This document shows positions 7,680 through 14,423 of a stretch of 64,000 nucleotides of DNA, piece after piece (the stretch's first letter is position 1; each line of letters opens with the position of its first letter). Below the pieces are notes generated by a model. It searched no databases. It was not told where the DNA came from and saw only the letters and a program-made list of their open reading frames with translations. Source of the stretch: CALBZG01 sp964486295 (GTDB lineage: Bacteria > Bacillota > Clostridia > Peptostreptococcales > Anaerovoracaceae); NCBI GenBank assembly GCA_964486295.1, contig CAZAMF010000008.1, positions 1-64,000 of the forward strand. The letters run 5' to 3'. The translations under genes and the position numbers were made by a program.

Positions 7680-7725
7680 ACTCTTAATCAGGGTGTCCAG
7701 GGTTCGAGCCCCAAATGGTGTACCA
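7680..7725 (+). repeat. third att copy (44 of 46 bases)
   Basis: This copy differs from the tRNA segment by two adjacent changes (CCCTGATGG to CCCAAATGG) that would break the T-stem. It marks an older, tandem insertion boundary and leaves a 0.4-kb remnant segment between 7324 and 7679. Confidence 0.85.
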
Positions 7726-7728
7726 TAC

Positions 7729-7763
7729 AAAAACCTTGAAATTAAACGTTTCAAGGTTTTTTG
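7729..7763 (+). terminator. terminator after the third att copy
   Basis: AAAACCTTGAAA and TTTCAAGGTTTT enclose a short loop and a T-run follows. It probably descends from the original chromosomal tRNA-Lys terminator or from an older element. Confidence 0.7.
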
Positions 7764-7774
7764 TTTTCTATTAA

Positions 7775-7860
7775 ATTATAAAACATGGTCCATGGCAAAA
7801 AATCTTGTCTGTAAGAGATATGTTATTTTTGATGCTTAAGATCCGTTTTTACGATTCTTT
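7775..7860 (-). pseudogene. possible remnant of an integrase 3' end
   Basis: The minus-strand sequence after the third att copy resembles the last codons of the resident integrase and occupies the same position relative to att. Its translation contains HISYRQDFLPW where the integrase has NISHIDRIFFP, with an in-frame stop just before. The similarity is short and judged by eye only. Confidence 0.3.
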
Positions 7861-7920
7861 GATCATCCTAAGCGATCTCCAATGAAATTTAGCAAATACC
7901 TTCCGGCATTAAAATATTCA

Positions 7921-7949
7921 TTGACATAGTAAAATGGTTATATTAAACT
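7921..7949 (+). promoter_or_regulatory. promoter of the manganese riboswitch transcript
   Basis: TTGACA at 7921-7926, a 17-base spacer and TAAACT at 7944-7949. The expected start is a few bases before the aptamer P1 stem. Confidence 0.65.
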
Positions 7950-7955
7950 GAGAAA

Positions 7956-8042
7956 GTTAAAGGGGAGTAGTTGTAATTATAAAGTCAACATGCTGGCATT
8001 ATGCCTGGCTTTATAACCACTTTAGGTAACGAGACTTTTAAC
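7956..8042 (+). promoter_or_regulatory. yybP-ykoY manganese riboswitch aptamer
   Basis: The conserved segments AAAGGGGAGTAG, GTCAACATGCTGG, GCCTGG and CGAGAC appear in the right order. P1 is formed by GTTAAAG at 7956-7962 and CTTTTAAC at 8035-8042. The family senses Mn2+ and turns on expression of metal exporters. The downstream gene encodes an UPF0016/GDT1 transporter, a known target class. Confidence 0.92.
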
Positions 8043-8083
8043 ATAATTTTTCTGTTTAGAAAGATTATGTTAGAAGTTTTTTT
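8039..8083 (+). terminator. expression-platform terminator of the manganese riboswitch
   Basis: TAACATAATTTTTCT (8039-8053) pairs with AGAAAGATTATGTTA (8058-8072) and a T-run follows. The left arm shares its first four bases with the 3' strand of aptamer P1, so metal-bound P1 and the terminator are mutually exclusive: Mn2+ would allow read-through. Confidence 0.8.
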
Positions 8084-8118
8084 ATTATTATGAAGGTTTT
8101 TATGGAAAGGGAATGATT

Positions 8119-8871
8119 ATGGATTCAATGCTTACAGTTTACCTATTCGCGAGTGCAGCTGTTGTTTTAGCCGAAATGGGTGATAAAACTCAGCTTTTAG
8201 CCATGGCGTTCGCTACAAAATATAAAGCATCAAAAGTTATGATTGGTGTTTTTATAGCCACTGTATTTAATCATGCTATGGCAGTAGCGGTTGGAAATTA
8301 TATTACACGTTTTGACTCAGCGCAAGTATGGATACAAGGAATTGCATCTCTCTCCTTTATTTTCTTTGGCCTATGGACAATAAAGGGAGATAAACTGAAT
8401 GGCGAGGAAAATAAAGTCTCTAAATACGGGGCTATTATTACCGTAACCATTGCATTTTTCTTCGCTGAAATGGGAGATAAAACACAGTTGGCTACAATAG
8501 CACTTGCAACTAAATTCCCATCATCTCCTTTGGGGATTTTATTAGGGACAACTACTGGTATGTTGATTGCAGATGCAATTGGTATTGTCATCGGAATAGT
8601 ATTATGTAAAAAAATACCTGAAATGAAAGTCAAGCTTGTATCGGCGGCTGCTTTCATACTATTTGGATTGATAGGGACATATCAAGTCGCATATGAGCAA
8701 CTTCATTTCGAAATTTCGACTATTGTATTAATTTTGACAGTTATAATACTAATTACAGGAGTATCCGCATATTCTCTAATGAAAAATAATATTTATAATT
8801 CAAAAAGAGAAGTTGAATATGTTGAATGTACTAAGATTGATTTAGATGAACAATACGTCCAAAAAAATTAA
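8119..8871 (+). CDS. UPF0016/GDT1 (TMEM165) family manganese exporter
   Basis: This is a membrane transporter of about 250 residues with six predicted helices in two homologous halves. Each half carries the family signature E-x-G-D-K-[TS]: AEMGDKTQLLAMAFATK near residue 18 and AEMGDKTQLATIALATK near residue 120. Members (MneA in Vibrio, TMEM165 in animals) export Mn2+ from the cytoplasm. ATG 8119 is chosen because it lies six bases after GGAAAGGGA, while the in-frame ATG at 8113 abuts it. The yybP-ykoY riboswitch directly upstream fits Mn2+-induced expression. A terminator follows the stop. Confidence 0.92.
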   Translation: MDSMLTVYLFASAAVVLAEMGDKTQLLAMAFATKYKASKVMIGVFIATVFNHAMAVAVGNYITRFDSAQVWIQGIASLSFIFFGLWTIKGDKLNGEENKVSKYGAIITVTIAFFFAEMGDKTQLATIALATKFPSSPLGILLGTTTGMLIADAIGIVIGIVLCKKIPEMKVKLVSAAAFILFGLIGTYQVAYEQLHFEISTIVLILTVIILITGVSAYSLMKNNIYNSKREVEYVECTKIDLDEQYVQKN

Positions 8872-8885
8872 TTGTGTACCAACGT

Positions 8886-8920
8886 AAAGCTCTGCAATTA
8901 TAAGATTGCAGAGCTTTTTA
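8886..8920 (+). terminator. terminator of the manganese exporter gene
   Basis: AAAGCTCTGCAAT and ATTGCAGAGCTTT form a perfect stem with a 6-base loop followed by TTTTTA. The same CTGCAAT/ATTGCAG stem core recurs in terminators at 10291 and 29784. Confidence 0.9.
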
Positions 8921-9069
8921 TTTTTTGGTTCAAAGGCATGTTCCTCAGCATATTCAATCCAATCTTTCTCCTACGAAATGTTTTAGAAAAATATGAAGAT
9001 GGTATAACTATTTTAGAATGCATTGATGATTTTCTATATGTTGATTCAATAAAGGAAGGAGGTTAAGTA

Positions 9070-10260
9070 ATGCAAAATATGAAACGTAAGTACTTTCGTA
9101 AAGGCGCAAGAATCATACTCCTCGTCATGTTCTTGTGTTTAATGGTACTGCCAGCTATTGTATTTGCAGCGGACGTAGCTCCGCCATCAAATATATCGAT
9201 TCTGGAAGCGGGAAAAACTATCGATGGGCCCGGATTCTTCGCAGGAAATCAAATTCGTGTCGATGGAACAGTGGAAGGGACAACCTTCGTTACAGGGCAG
9301 GATGTGACGATCAACGGGACTATTAATGGAGATTTATTTGTGGCTGCCCAGACGATTACGGTGAACGGAACTGTTTCCGGAAACATTTATTGTGCAGGAC
9401 AGTCGCTGACGATGAAAGGCCGGAGCACAGGGGATGTGTTTCTTGCGGGGCAGACTATAAACCTTGAAAAAGAATCTATTTTTGGACGCGATTTATCAGC
9501 CGCCGGAGCAACCATCATTCTGAATGGCTCCGTGCAGCGTGATTTTGGTGCCGGTGGGGGAGCTGTTTCAATTAACGGGTCAGTGGGCAGAGATGCTAAA
9601 CTGGAAGGTGGCAATATTGCGATCCTGGATCAGGCAGTGATCAATGGCAATCTTTTTTATAAGAGCGATAAAGAGGCAGTTATCAGTTCCAACTCGAAAA
9701 TAGCCGGACAGACTGATTGGGAATTTGTGGACCGCACACCTGAGAAAAAAGTTAATAAACCAATCATAGTATTCGGAATGGGACTTTTAAATATAGCAAG
9801 CGCCCTGCTGCTTTGGTTCATCATAAAAATTTGGAAGCCGGAAATCTGGAAAAAGACGTCTGAGGCGATATCCCAGCAGCCTGTCAAAACATTGGGCATA
9901 GGGGCAATTGCTTTAATTGTTACTCCGATATTATCGATTCTGCTGATGATCACTATCATCGGGATCCCTATTGGAGTCTTGCTTGGTATTGCCTATGCCG
10001 TATCATTGTATCTGTCAAAATTAATCACGGCCGTCTTCATCGGTTCCTGGCTGTCTACACGATTTGGATGGGCTGAAATTCATAAGGGCGTATGGCTGGT
10101 TTTGCTTAGCCTGGTAATGCTGACGGTTTTGGGAATGATCCCAATCTTAAAAGTTTTGATCTGGCTGATCGTGGTGTTTGCGGGGCTTGGGGCTATTGTC
10201 ACAGTAAATATGAAGCATAGCACCAGTGCAGAAATAGAAGCCGTTAAGAAACAGCTTTAA
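9070..10260 (+). CDS. bactofilin-like repeat membrane protein
   Basis: This 396-residue protein has a signal peptide or N-terminal helix (about 12-34). A beta-helical repeat region (about 40-215) follows, with regularly spaced VDGTVEG/INGTINGD/VNGTVSGN units typical of polymer-forming bactofilin-like domains. Four or so transmembrane helices occupy the C-terminal third (about 232-385). AGGAGG lies eight bases before ATG 9070. Proteins with this layout occur in Firmicutes but their function is poorly defined; a surface scaffold anchored in the membrane is an inference. It is flanked by terminators on both sides and so is monocistronic. Confidence 0.8.
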   Translation: MQNMKRKYFRKGARIILLVMFLCLMVLPAIVFAADVAPPSNISILEAGKTIDGPGFFAGNQIRVDGTVEGTTFVTGQDVTINGTINGDLFVAAQTITVNGTVSGNIYCAGQSLTMKGRSTGDVFLAGQTINLEKESIFGRDLSAAGATIILNGSVQRDFGAGGGAVSINGSVGRDAKLEGGNIAILDQAVINGNLFYKSDKEAVISSNSKIAGQTDWEFVDRTPEKKVNKPIIVFGMGLLNIASALLLWFIIKIWKPEIWKKTSEAISQQPVKTLGIGAIALIVTPILSILLMITIIGIPIGVLLGIAYAVSLYLSKLITAVFIGSWLSTRFGWAEIHKGVWLVLLSLVMLTVLGMIPILKVLIWLIVVFAGLGAIVTVNMKHSTSAEIEAVKKQL

Positions 10261-10290
10261 AATAACGGAAAGAAGAGTGAACCGCAACGA

Positions 10291-10324
10291 AAAACTCTGC
10301 AATGAGAGGGTTGCAGAGTTTTTT
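10291..10324 (+). terminator. terminator of the bactofilin-like gene
   Basis: AAAACTCTGCAAT and GTTGCAGAGTTTT form a strong stem followed by TTTTCTTTTT. Its stem core is shared with the terminator at 8886. Confidence 0.85.
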
Positions 10325-10442
10325 CTTTTTGCGAATTGCCTAAAAGAAGTATTATTATATATTCCGATTTATTGCTATAATGTAATGAAGTTGTATTAGA
10401 AAAATATTAAGCCAGGAAGAAATCTCATTTAGGAGGTATACA

Positions 10443-10865
10443 GTGGGCTTTGAGGACTTGATTGAAGTTTCCGGTACCCTTACAGCGGTCAGCTTTTGTC
10501 TTGCGATAGGGAACTATTTTGTGAAATATATCTACAGACATTTTGTGAGCCGCATGAGCAAATCTCATCCGGCCGTTGGAACAGCATACCGGAAAGTCAT
10601 GAAGCTTACTGCAAAAACACATAAGCCTATTGGCGTGATTGCTGTGCTTTCCATGATATTGCACTCCTATTCCGCATATACTGACAGCGGCATTTGCATC
10701 ACCGGCGAAATTGCTTCCTTCTTATTATTAATATTGTTCCTGCACTGCATTTTGGGTCTGTTGAGGAAAAACAAGTTCGGAGGGTCATGGTTAATGGTTC
10801 ATAGGACTCTTTCATTATTCACCGTTATTGCCATCGTGGTACATTTGATGACCGGATCAGATTGA
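10443..10865 (+). CDS. small four-helix membrane protein, possibly haem-binding
   Basis: This is a GTG-initiated, 140-residue integral membrane protein. AGGAGG lies six bases upstream of the GTG. Four hydrophobic helices (about 8-26, 59-74, 85-102, 115-135) carry histidines at helix ends: TH and LH around residues 60 and 74, and VH and VH around residues 118 and 132. Paired histidines in adjacent helices are the pattern of b-type haem membrane proteins (cytochrome b561 or ferric-reductase-like), but no family signature is certain. It is convergent with the universal stress protein gene. Confidence 0.6.
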   Translation: MGFEDLIEVSGTLTAVSFCLAIGNYFVKYIYRHFVSRMSKSHPAVGTAYRKVMKLTAKTHKPIGVIAVLSMILHSYSAYTDSGICITGEIASFLLLILFLHCILGLLRKNKFGGSWLMVHRTLSLFTVIAIVVHLMTGSD

Positions 10866-10871
10866 GATTCT

Positions 10872-10944
10872 AATGCTGTCTTGTCATAAAAAATCCTTCC
10901 AGATCGATTTTTTTAGTATCAACCCGGAAGGCAGCGTCAGCATT
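10872..10944. terminator. possible bidirectional terminator between convergent genes
   Basis: AATGCTG...CAGCATT encloses CCTTCC...GGAAGG, with T-rich and A-rich stretches inside. The structure is imperfect, so this is a weak call placed where two convergent genes need a stop. Confidence 0.35.
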
Positions 10945-10976
10945 TTATTCTTGTACAATAATGTTAAAAGCAATCC

Positions 10977-11405
10977 TTATTTAACAACTAAAACCGAACA
11001 TTTTGCATATGCAGCCACTTTCTGAGCGACGCTGCCGATGCCAAACCCAGATGCCGCGGATTTGCCCAGATGGCCGAGAACAATGATATCAATATTGAAG
11101 TCCGCTGCATATTTAATGATTTCTTCGGCAGGGTTACCGTTGATCATATTCTGCTGGAAGCATACATCCTTTTGCGCTGCCAGCTTCGAACATTCATCCA
11201 GGACATGTTGAAAAGACGTTGTCCAAAAACTCTCGGCATTATCGGAATAGGCATCCGAAGTGTCCCCTGCCGTAAAATAGGATTTGTCTATTACGGATAC
11301 TCCGTAAAGCTGACATCTATAGAGATCCGCAAGTTCAACTGCCTGATGCATAACCTTGATCGCATAATCCGAATTGTCCAAAGCCACTAAAATTTTTTTA
11401 TCCAT
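10977..11405 (-). CDS. universal stress protein (UspA family, ATP-binding type)
   Basis: This is a 142-residue single Usp domain. The N-terminus is KKILVALDNSDYA, and the C-terminal nucleotide-binding motif G-2x-G-9x-G-S is intact as GHLGKSAASGFGIGS, so it belongs to the ATP-binding subgroup. The start is ATG 11405 with GGGGGAA six bases upstream; a longer frame to 11465 lacks a ribosome binding site. Family members accumulate in growth arrest and stress. It is downstream of a NimA-like flavoprotein gene on the same strand. Confidence 0.9.
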   Translation of the reverse strand: MDKKILVALDNSDYAIKVMHQAVELADLYRCQLYGVSVIDKSYFTAGDTSDAYSDNAESFWTTSFQHVLDECSKLAAQKDVCFQQNMINGNPAEEIIKYAADFNIDIIVLGHLGKSAASGFGIGSVAQKVAAYAKCSVLVVK

Positions 11406-11521
11406 AAAAATTCCCCCTAAACAAACCTTTTTATACTTTAAAATATGTTTCGATAGATTATTCATATCCTGTAAACCATGAAATAAACAGTTCGAATTAA
11501 TATTCTAGCCTTTTGTTTTAG

Positions 11522-12010
11522 TTATTTGCTTTTAGCCCTGACATATTCAATCGCTTCCTTGCCTGTGATATGCTCAACATCGATTGCAACAATAAAGGCT
11601 TGCGCACAGTTATTCACTTCCTTCAGCTGGTCTTCTTCCGGCTGATCGCCGGAATACTTTTTGACCATAGACATAAAGGCCTGATGCCTTTCTTCGCCCT
11701 GTACGATCCTTGCCTTTCCAAAAGCGATCACGCTCCGAAAGTAAGTTGTATATTCCTTGCTTACGATGGTATCCTCATCTGTTACAGAAAAAGACACCTT
11801 AGGATATTTCGTTATGGCGTCGATTTTATGCCCTGCTTTAGCCGAATGAAAATAGATTTTCCCATTGTGGTATACATAGCTCAATGGTACGGCATATGGA
11901 TAATCTTCATCTCCAAGGCAGGCCAGTGTGCCATTTGTGCACCTTTCCATCACCGCCGCAGTGTCTTCTTCTGACAATAATTGCTTGGCTCTTCTCATTT
12001 CTCTAAACAT
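11522..12010 (-). CDS. NimA-like flavoprotein (pyridoxamine 5'-phosphate oxidase family)
   Basis: This 162-residue split-barrel flavin-binding protein belongs to the family that includes nitroimidazole-resistance NimA proteins. It starts MFREMRRAKQLLSEED, and the PLSYVYHNGKIYFHSAKAGHKIDAI segment holds the conserved substrate/cofactor strand with His. AAAGGGAGGG lies upstream of the ATG. A ykkC-family riboswitch (12141-12262) and its terminator precede it, so transcription is probably ligand controlled. Its substrate is unknown. Two paralogues lie upstream (12352-12819 and 12863-13429). Confidence 0.85.
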   Translation of the reverse strand: MFREMRRAKQLLSEEDTAAVMERCTNGTLACLGDEDYPYAVPLSYVYHNGKIYFHSAKAGHKIDAITKYPKVSFSVTDEDTIVSKEYTTYFRSVIAFGKARIVQGEERHQAFMSMVKKYSGDQPEEDQLKEVNNCAQAFIVAIDVEHITGKEAIEYVRAKSK

Positions 12011-12135
12011 GGATATCCCTCCCTTTCAACTTCATGCAATGCATGCAATATTATAATAACACAATCGTTCAAAACCGGAATCAGGTTGATGTAAATTTCA
12101 AACCCAGTATCCATTTCATATTGTCACCCCTTAGA

Positions 12136-12181
12136 ATAAAATAAAGCCCGAAAGATATCCTCTTGATATCTCCCAGGCTTT
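12136..12181 (-). terminator. expression-platform terminator of the ykkC riboswitch
   Basis: On the minus strand, AAGCC-GGGAGATATC pairs with GATATCTTTC-GGGCTT, followed by TATTTTATT. The left arm overlaps the 3' strand of aptamer P1 (CCTGGGAGA), so ligand binding would disrupt it and allow read-through. Confidence 0.8.
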
Positions 12182-12262
12182 TATCCTTCCGTGACACGGC
12201 TTTAAAAAACCGTGAGTCCTCTCTCGGTCACTGGCCAGTCAGACTGCGGAACCCTAGAGAAC
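12141..12262 (-). promoter_or_regulatory. ykkC-family riboswitch (probably guanidine-I)
   Basis: On the minus strand the conserved ykkC elements occur in order: TCTCTAGGGTTCCG, GACCGAGAGAG, CACGG, a hairpin CACGG...GCCGTG, and GGATAAAAGCCTGGGAGA. P1 pairs TCTCTAGG with CCTGGGAGA. Guanidine-I is the commonest subclass, but the ppGpp, PRPP and nucleotide subclasses share much of this core and cannot be excluded by eye. The controlled gene is the NimA-like flavoprotein ending at 11522, not an obvious guanidine exporter or carboxylase. Confidence 0.88.
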
Positions 12263-12309
12263 ATACTATTTAATTTTTTGTCAGGACATTATGCTTTCAG
12301 CGCAAATTT

Positions 12310-12337
12310 ATTTTATATTTTTTCACCCGAAAGTCAA
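12310..12337 (-). promoter_or_regulatory. promoter of the ykkC riboswitch transcript
   Basis: On the minus strand: TTGACT (12337-12332), a 16-base spacer, TAAAAT (12315-12310). It lies just downstream of the 12352-12819 gene and about 45 bases before the aptamer. Confidence 0.6.
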
Positions 12338-12351
12338 TGCTCTGTGCCGGG

Positions 12352-12819
12352 TTATGCCTTACGCTTTCCTGTTATTTTTTTGATGGTGATCTTTATCATG
12401 TCGGCCTTTGGCCCGGCATTCTTGATATATTCTTCGCCTTCTGTGAGGAATCCCTGACAATATTTGTTGAGAAATTCCCTGAAAGCCTTTAATTTTTCTT
12501 CCTCGTCGGTTACCAATTCCGCTTCTCCGCAAACGATAGCGCTTTCGTACAGCGTGCCGAATTTATCCGGCATTACTTTGGTGTCTCCGACTACCGTAAA
12601 GCTTACCTTCTTATTGGCCAGTATATTGTCATTCTTAGTACCGCCTGCGTTTGTATTATGATAATACAGGCAACCCTCTCCCAGCACATAACTTACCGGA
12701 ACCCCATACGGCTGCCCTTCGCCATCGACCGTAGCAAGAATTCCATACTCTCCTTTTTTCAGAATAGCCAGCGCTTCCTCCTCGCTCAGCAGTCTGTCCG
12801 TTCTCCTCATTTCTCTCAT
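12352..12819 (-). CDS. NimA-like flavoprotein, second paralogue
   Basis: This 155-residue protein shares the MREMRRTDRLLSEEEA start with the 11522 gene (MFREMRRAKQLLSEED) and the PVSYVLGEGCLYYHNTNAG strand, so the two are paralogues. AAAGGAG lies ten bases upstream of the ATG. It is a predicted split-barrel flavin-binding protein, substrate unknown. It follows the third paralogue by 43 bases and probably shares its transcript. Unlike the 11522 gene, it is not behind the riboswitch. Confidence 0.85.
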   Translation of the reverse strand: MREMRRTDRLLSEEEALAILKKGEYGILATVDGEGQPYGVPVSYVLGEGCLYYHNTNAGGTKNDNILANKKVSFTVVGDTKVMPDKFGTLYESAIVCGEAELVTDEEEKLKAFREFLNKYCQGFLTEGEEYIKNAGPKADMIKITIKKITGKRKA

Positions 12820-12862
12820 CTTTTTTCACTCCTTTTGAAAAGTAAAGGTAATAGACCATGCT

Positions 12863-13429
12863 CTAAAAATTAGGTGTTAATTTTCCTCCCAGTCTGCAGT
12901 GCTGCTCCTCCAGATAAGACATCTCCGGGAGTGAGGTAAACATCGTCAGTTTCCCTACGGTGTAAGTAGGCTTTATTCTGAAAATGCTGCATGTTCTTTT
13001 GATCTGTTCGAACTTTTCCGGGTATGCCTTCCAAGGTGTGCCGCCATAATCGCACATATTTGCAAGGCCGTCATAAGCTTCTTCAAGATATTCCGGTTTG
13101 TTGTCGAGTCTTACCACGTTACCATAAACGAGCAAGCTGCTATGTTGGCAAAAGCGCATCAGCCCGACATCGGGTGAAGGTTCATAAAAACTGATGCATG
13201 CCTTCTGCCCGTCGGATATGAACGGTAGTTTTTCTCCTTGAGCTTTATGGGAATGAAAATAGAAATCCCCTTCATGCAATCCGAAATTTAATACCCGGGA
13301 ATCTGGCCATCCTTCTGAACCGACGTAGCTCATAGTCCCATACCGAATTCGTTTTAGAAATGCCTGCACTTCCTCTTCTGTCATTGCTCTTGAGCCGAAA
13401 TGCGATGTGCGTACCGGATCGGTTATCAT
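12863..13429 (-). CDS. NimA-like flavoprotein, third and most divergent paralogue
   Basis: This is a 188-residue split-barrel protein of the pyridoxamine 5'-phosphate oxidase superfamily. RAMTEEEVQAFLKRIRYGT corresponds to the LLSEEEA start of its neighbours, and NFGLHEGDFYFHSHKAQGEK to the cofactor strand. ATG 13429 is preferred because AGGGGG lies nine bases upstream; a longer open frame to 13573 has no ribosome binding site. It is divergent from the GntR regulator at 13655, which is a natural candidate to control it. Confidence 0.8.
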   Translation of the reverse strand: MITDPVRTSHFGSRAMTEEEVQAFLKRIRYGTMSYVGSEGWPDSRVLNFGLHEGDFYFHSHKAQGEKLPFISDGQKACISFYEPSPDVGLMRFCQHSSLLVYGNVVRLDNKPEYLEEAYDGLANMCDYGGTPWKAYPEKFEQIKRTCSIFRIKPTYTVGKLTMFTSLPEMSYLEEQHCRLGGKLTPNF

Positions 13430-13654
13430 GTGATTATACCCCCTAAATGTTTGCCTTCTTCTTTGATGATTGAATTTATACAGTGTTAACCAGCAATTTA
13501 AGCCATTGTTCAAACGGTTCTTGCCAATACACCGGTATATCGGTATAATAACAAGAGGCCATTCTATTGTCAATGTCTTTGTTTGGCGTAGACTTGTTAA
13601 TCCAAAAAATGGAGTTGTTAACGAAACTTCGAATAGTGTGAAAGGAGCTCAGCT

Positions 13655-14314
13655 ATGGCAAACAACTATTTCCTTCAGGATGACGCTTACCATTACTTAT
13701 ATCAGCAGATAAAAGACGGCGTTTTTGAAAAAGACAGGATTTATTCCCTGAGCGCCATCGCCGGTATGCTTCATATGTCAAAAACTCCGGTTCGTGATGC
13801 GCTCCAAAAGCTTGTTCAGGAAGATCTTTTGGAATGCCTCCCCAGCCGCGGGTTTCGCCTGAAGCCGATATCAGAACAGGATATTTTTGAACTTTATCAA
13901 CTGCGAAGCGCAATAGAGGGATACTGTTGTTATATGATCGCTTTGCAATATAAACAAACCAATGATAATGCGATCCTTTTACAGTTAAAGGAAAATTTGG
14001 ATATGCAGCGGGATATCGTTGAGAAAAAACAGGGCGCGGTAGAATTTTGGGCGGTCGACAGCAAATTTCACAATCTGTTGCTGGCTGAGCTGCATAATAA
14101 ACAAATGGATAAAATCATTGAAAATCAGCGGGACCGAATCGATGTTTATGCTCTTCAGTCTCTGAAGAGAGAAGGTTTGCTGGAGCTGACTCTGAAGGAG
14201 CATACAGCAGTTTATGATGCGATTTATAAAAAAGATCCTATTGCCAGCCAGGCTGCTATACTGAAGCATTTTGAAACGGCTGTTTCGGATAGCCGGAATA
14301 ACATTCTTTTGTAA
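13655..14314 (+). CDS. GntR-family regulator with FCD ligand domain
   Basis: This is a 219-residue transcription factor. The N-terminal winged helix (about 10-70) contains YSLSAIAGMLHMSKTPVRDAL, and a C-terminal all-helical FCD domain (about 78-210) carries the usual metal/ligand residues (DSKFHNLLL and the EHTAVYDAI His). AAAGGAG precedes the ATG. It is divergent from the NimA-like genes, and the 226-base intergenic region holds direct TTGTTAA repeats near 13590-13620 as possible operators. Its ligand is probably a small carboxylic acid, as for the family; specificity is unknown. Confidence 0.85.
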   Translation: MANNYFLQDDAYHYLYQQIKDGVFEKDRIYSLSAIAGMLHMSKTPVRDALQKLVQEDLLECLPSRGFRLKPISEQDIFELYQLRSAIEGYCCYMIALQYKQTNDNAILLQLKENLDMQRDIVEKKQGAVEFWAVDSKFHNLLLAELHNKQMDKIIENQRDRIDVYALQSLKREGLLELTLKEHTAVYDAIYKKDPIASQAAILKHFETAVSDSRNNILL

Positions 14315-14423
14315 AAATTCCAGTTTGACACAGCCACTGAATGCATATAAAATATTTTGGTATTGCAGTTCAGGAGTTCGTCGATGTTCTTTTTTCAAGC
14401 CCGACGATCTTATAAGGAGTAAA

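Noticed and set aside
7278..7725. Two further tRNA-Lys genes
   Set aside because: Only the 3' half of the tRNA is present at each place, with no acceptor 5' strand or D-arm.
8872..9066. 64-codon frame on the plus strand
   Set aside because: It begins directly after the exporter stop and reads through a strong terminator hairpin, and its end overlaps the ribosome binding site of the next gene.
13429..13573. N-terminal extension of the third NimA-like protein
   Set aside because: The 48 extra codons lack a ribosome binding site, while AGGGGG is well placed before ATG 13429.
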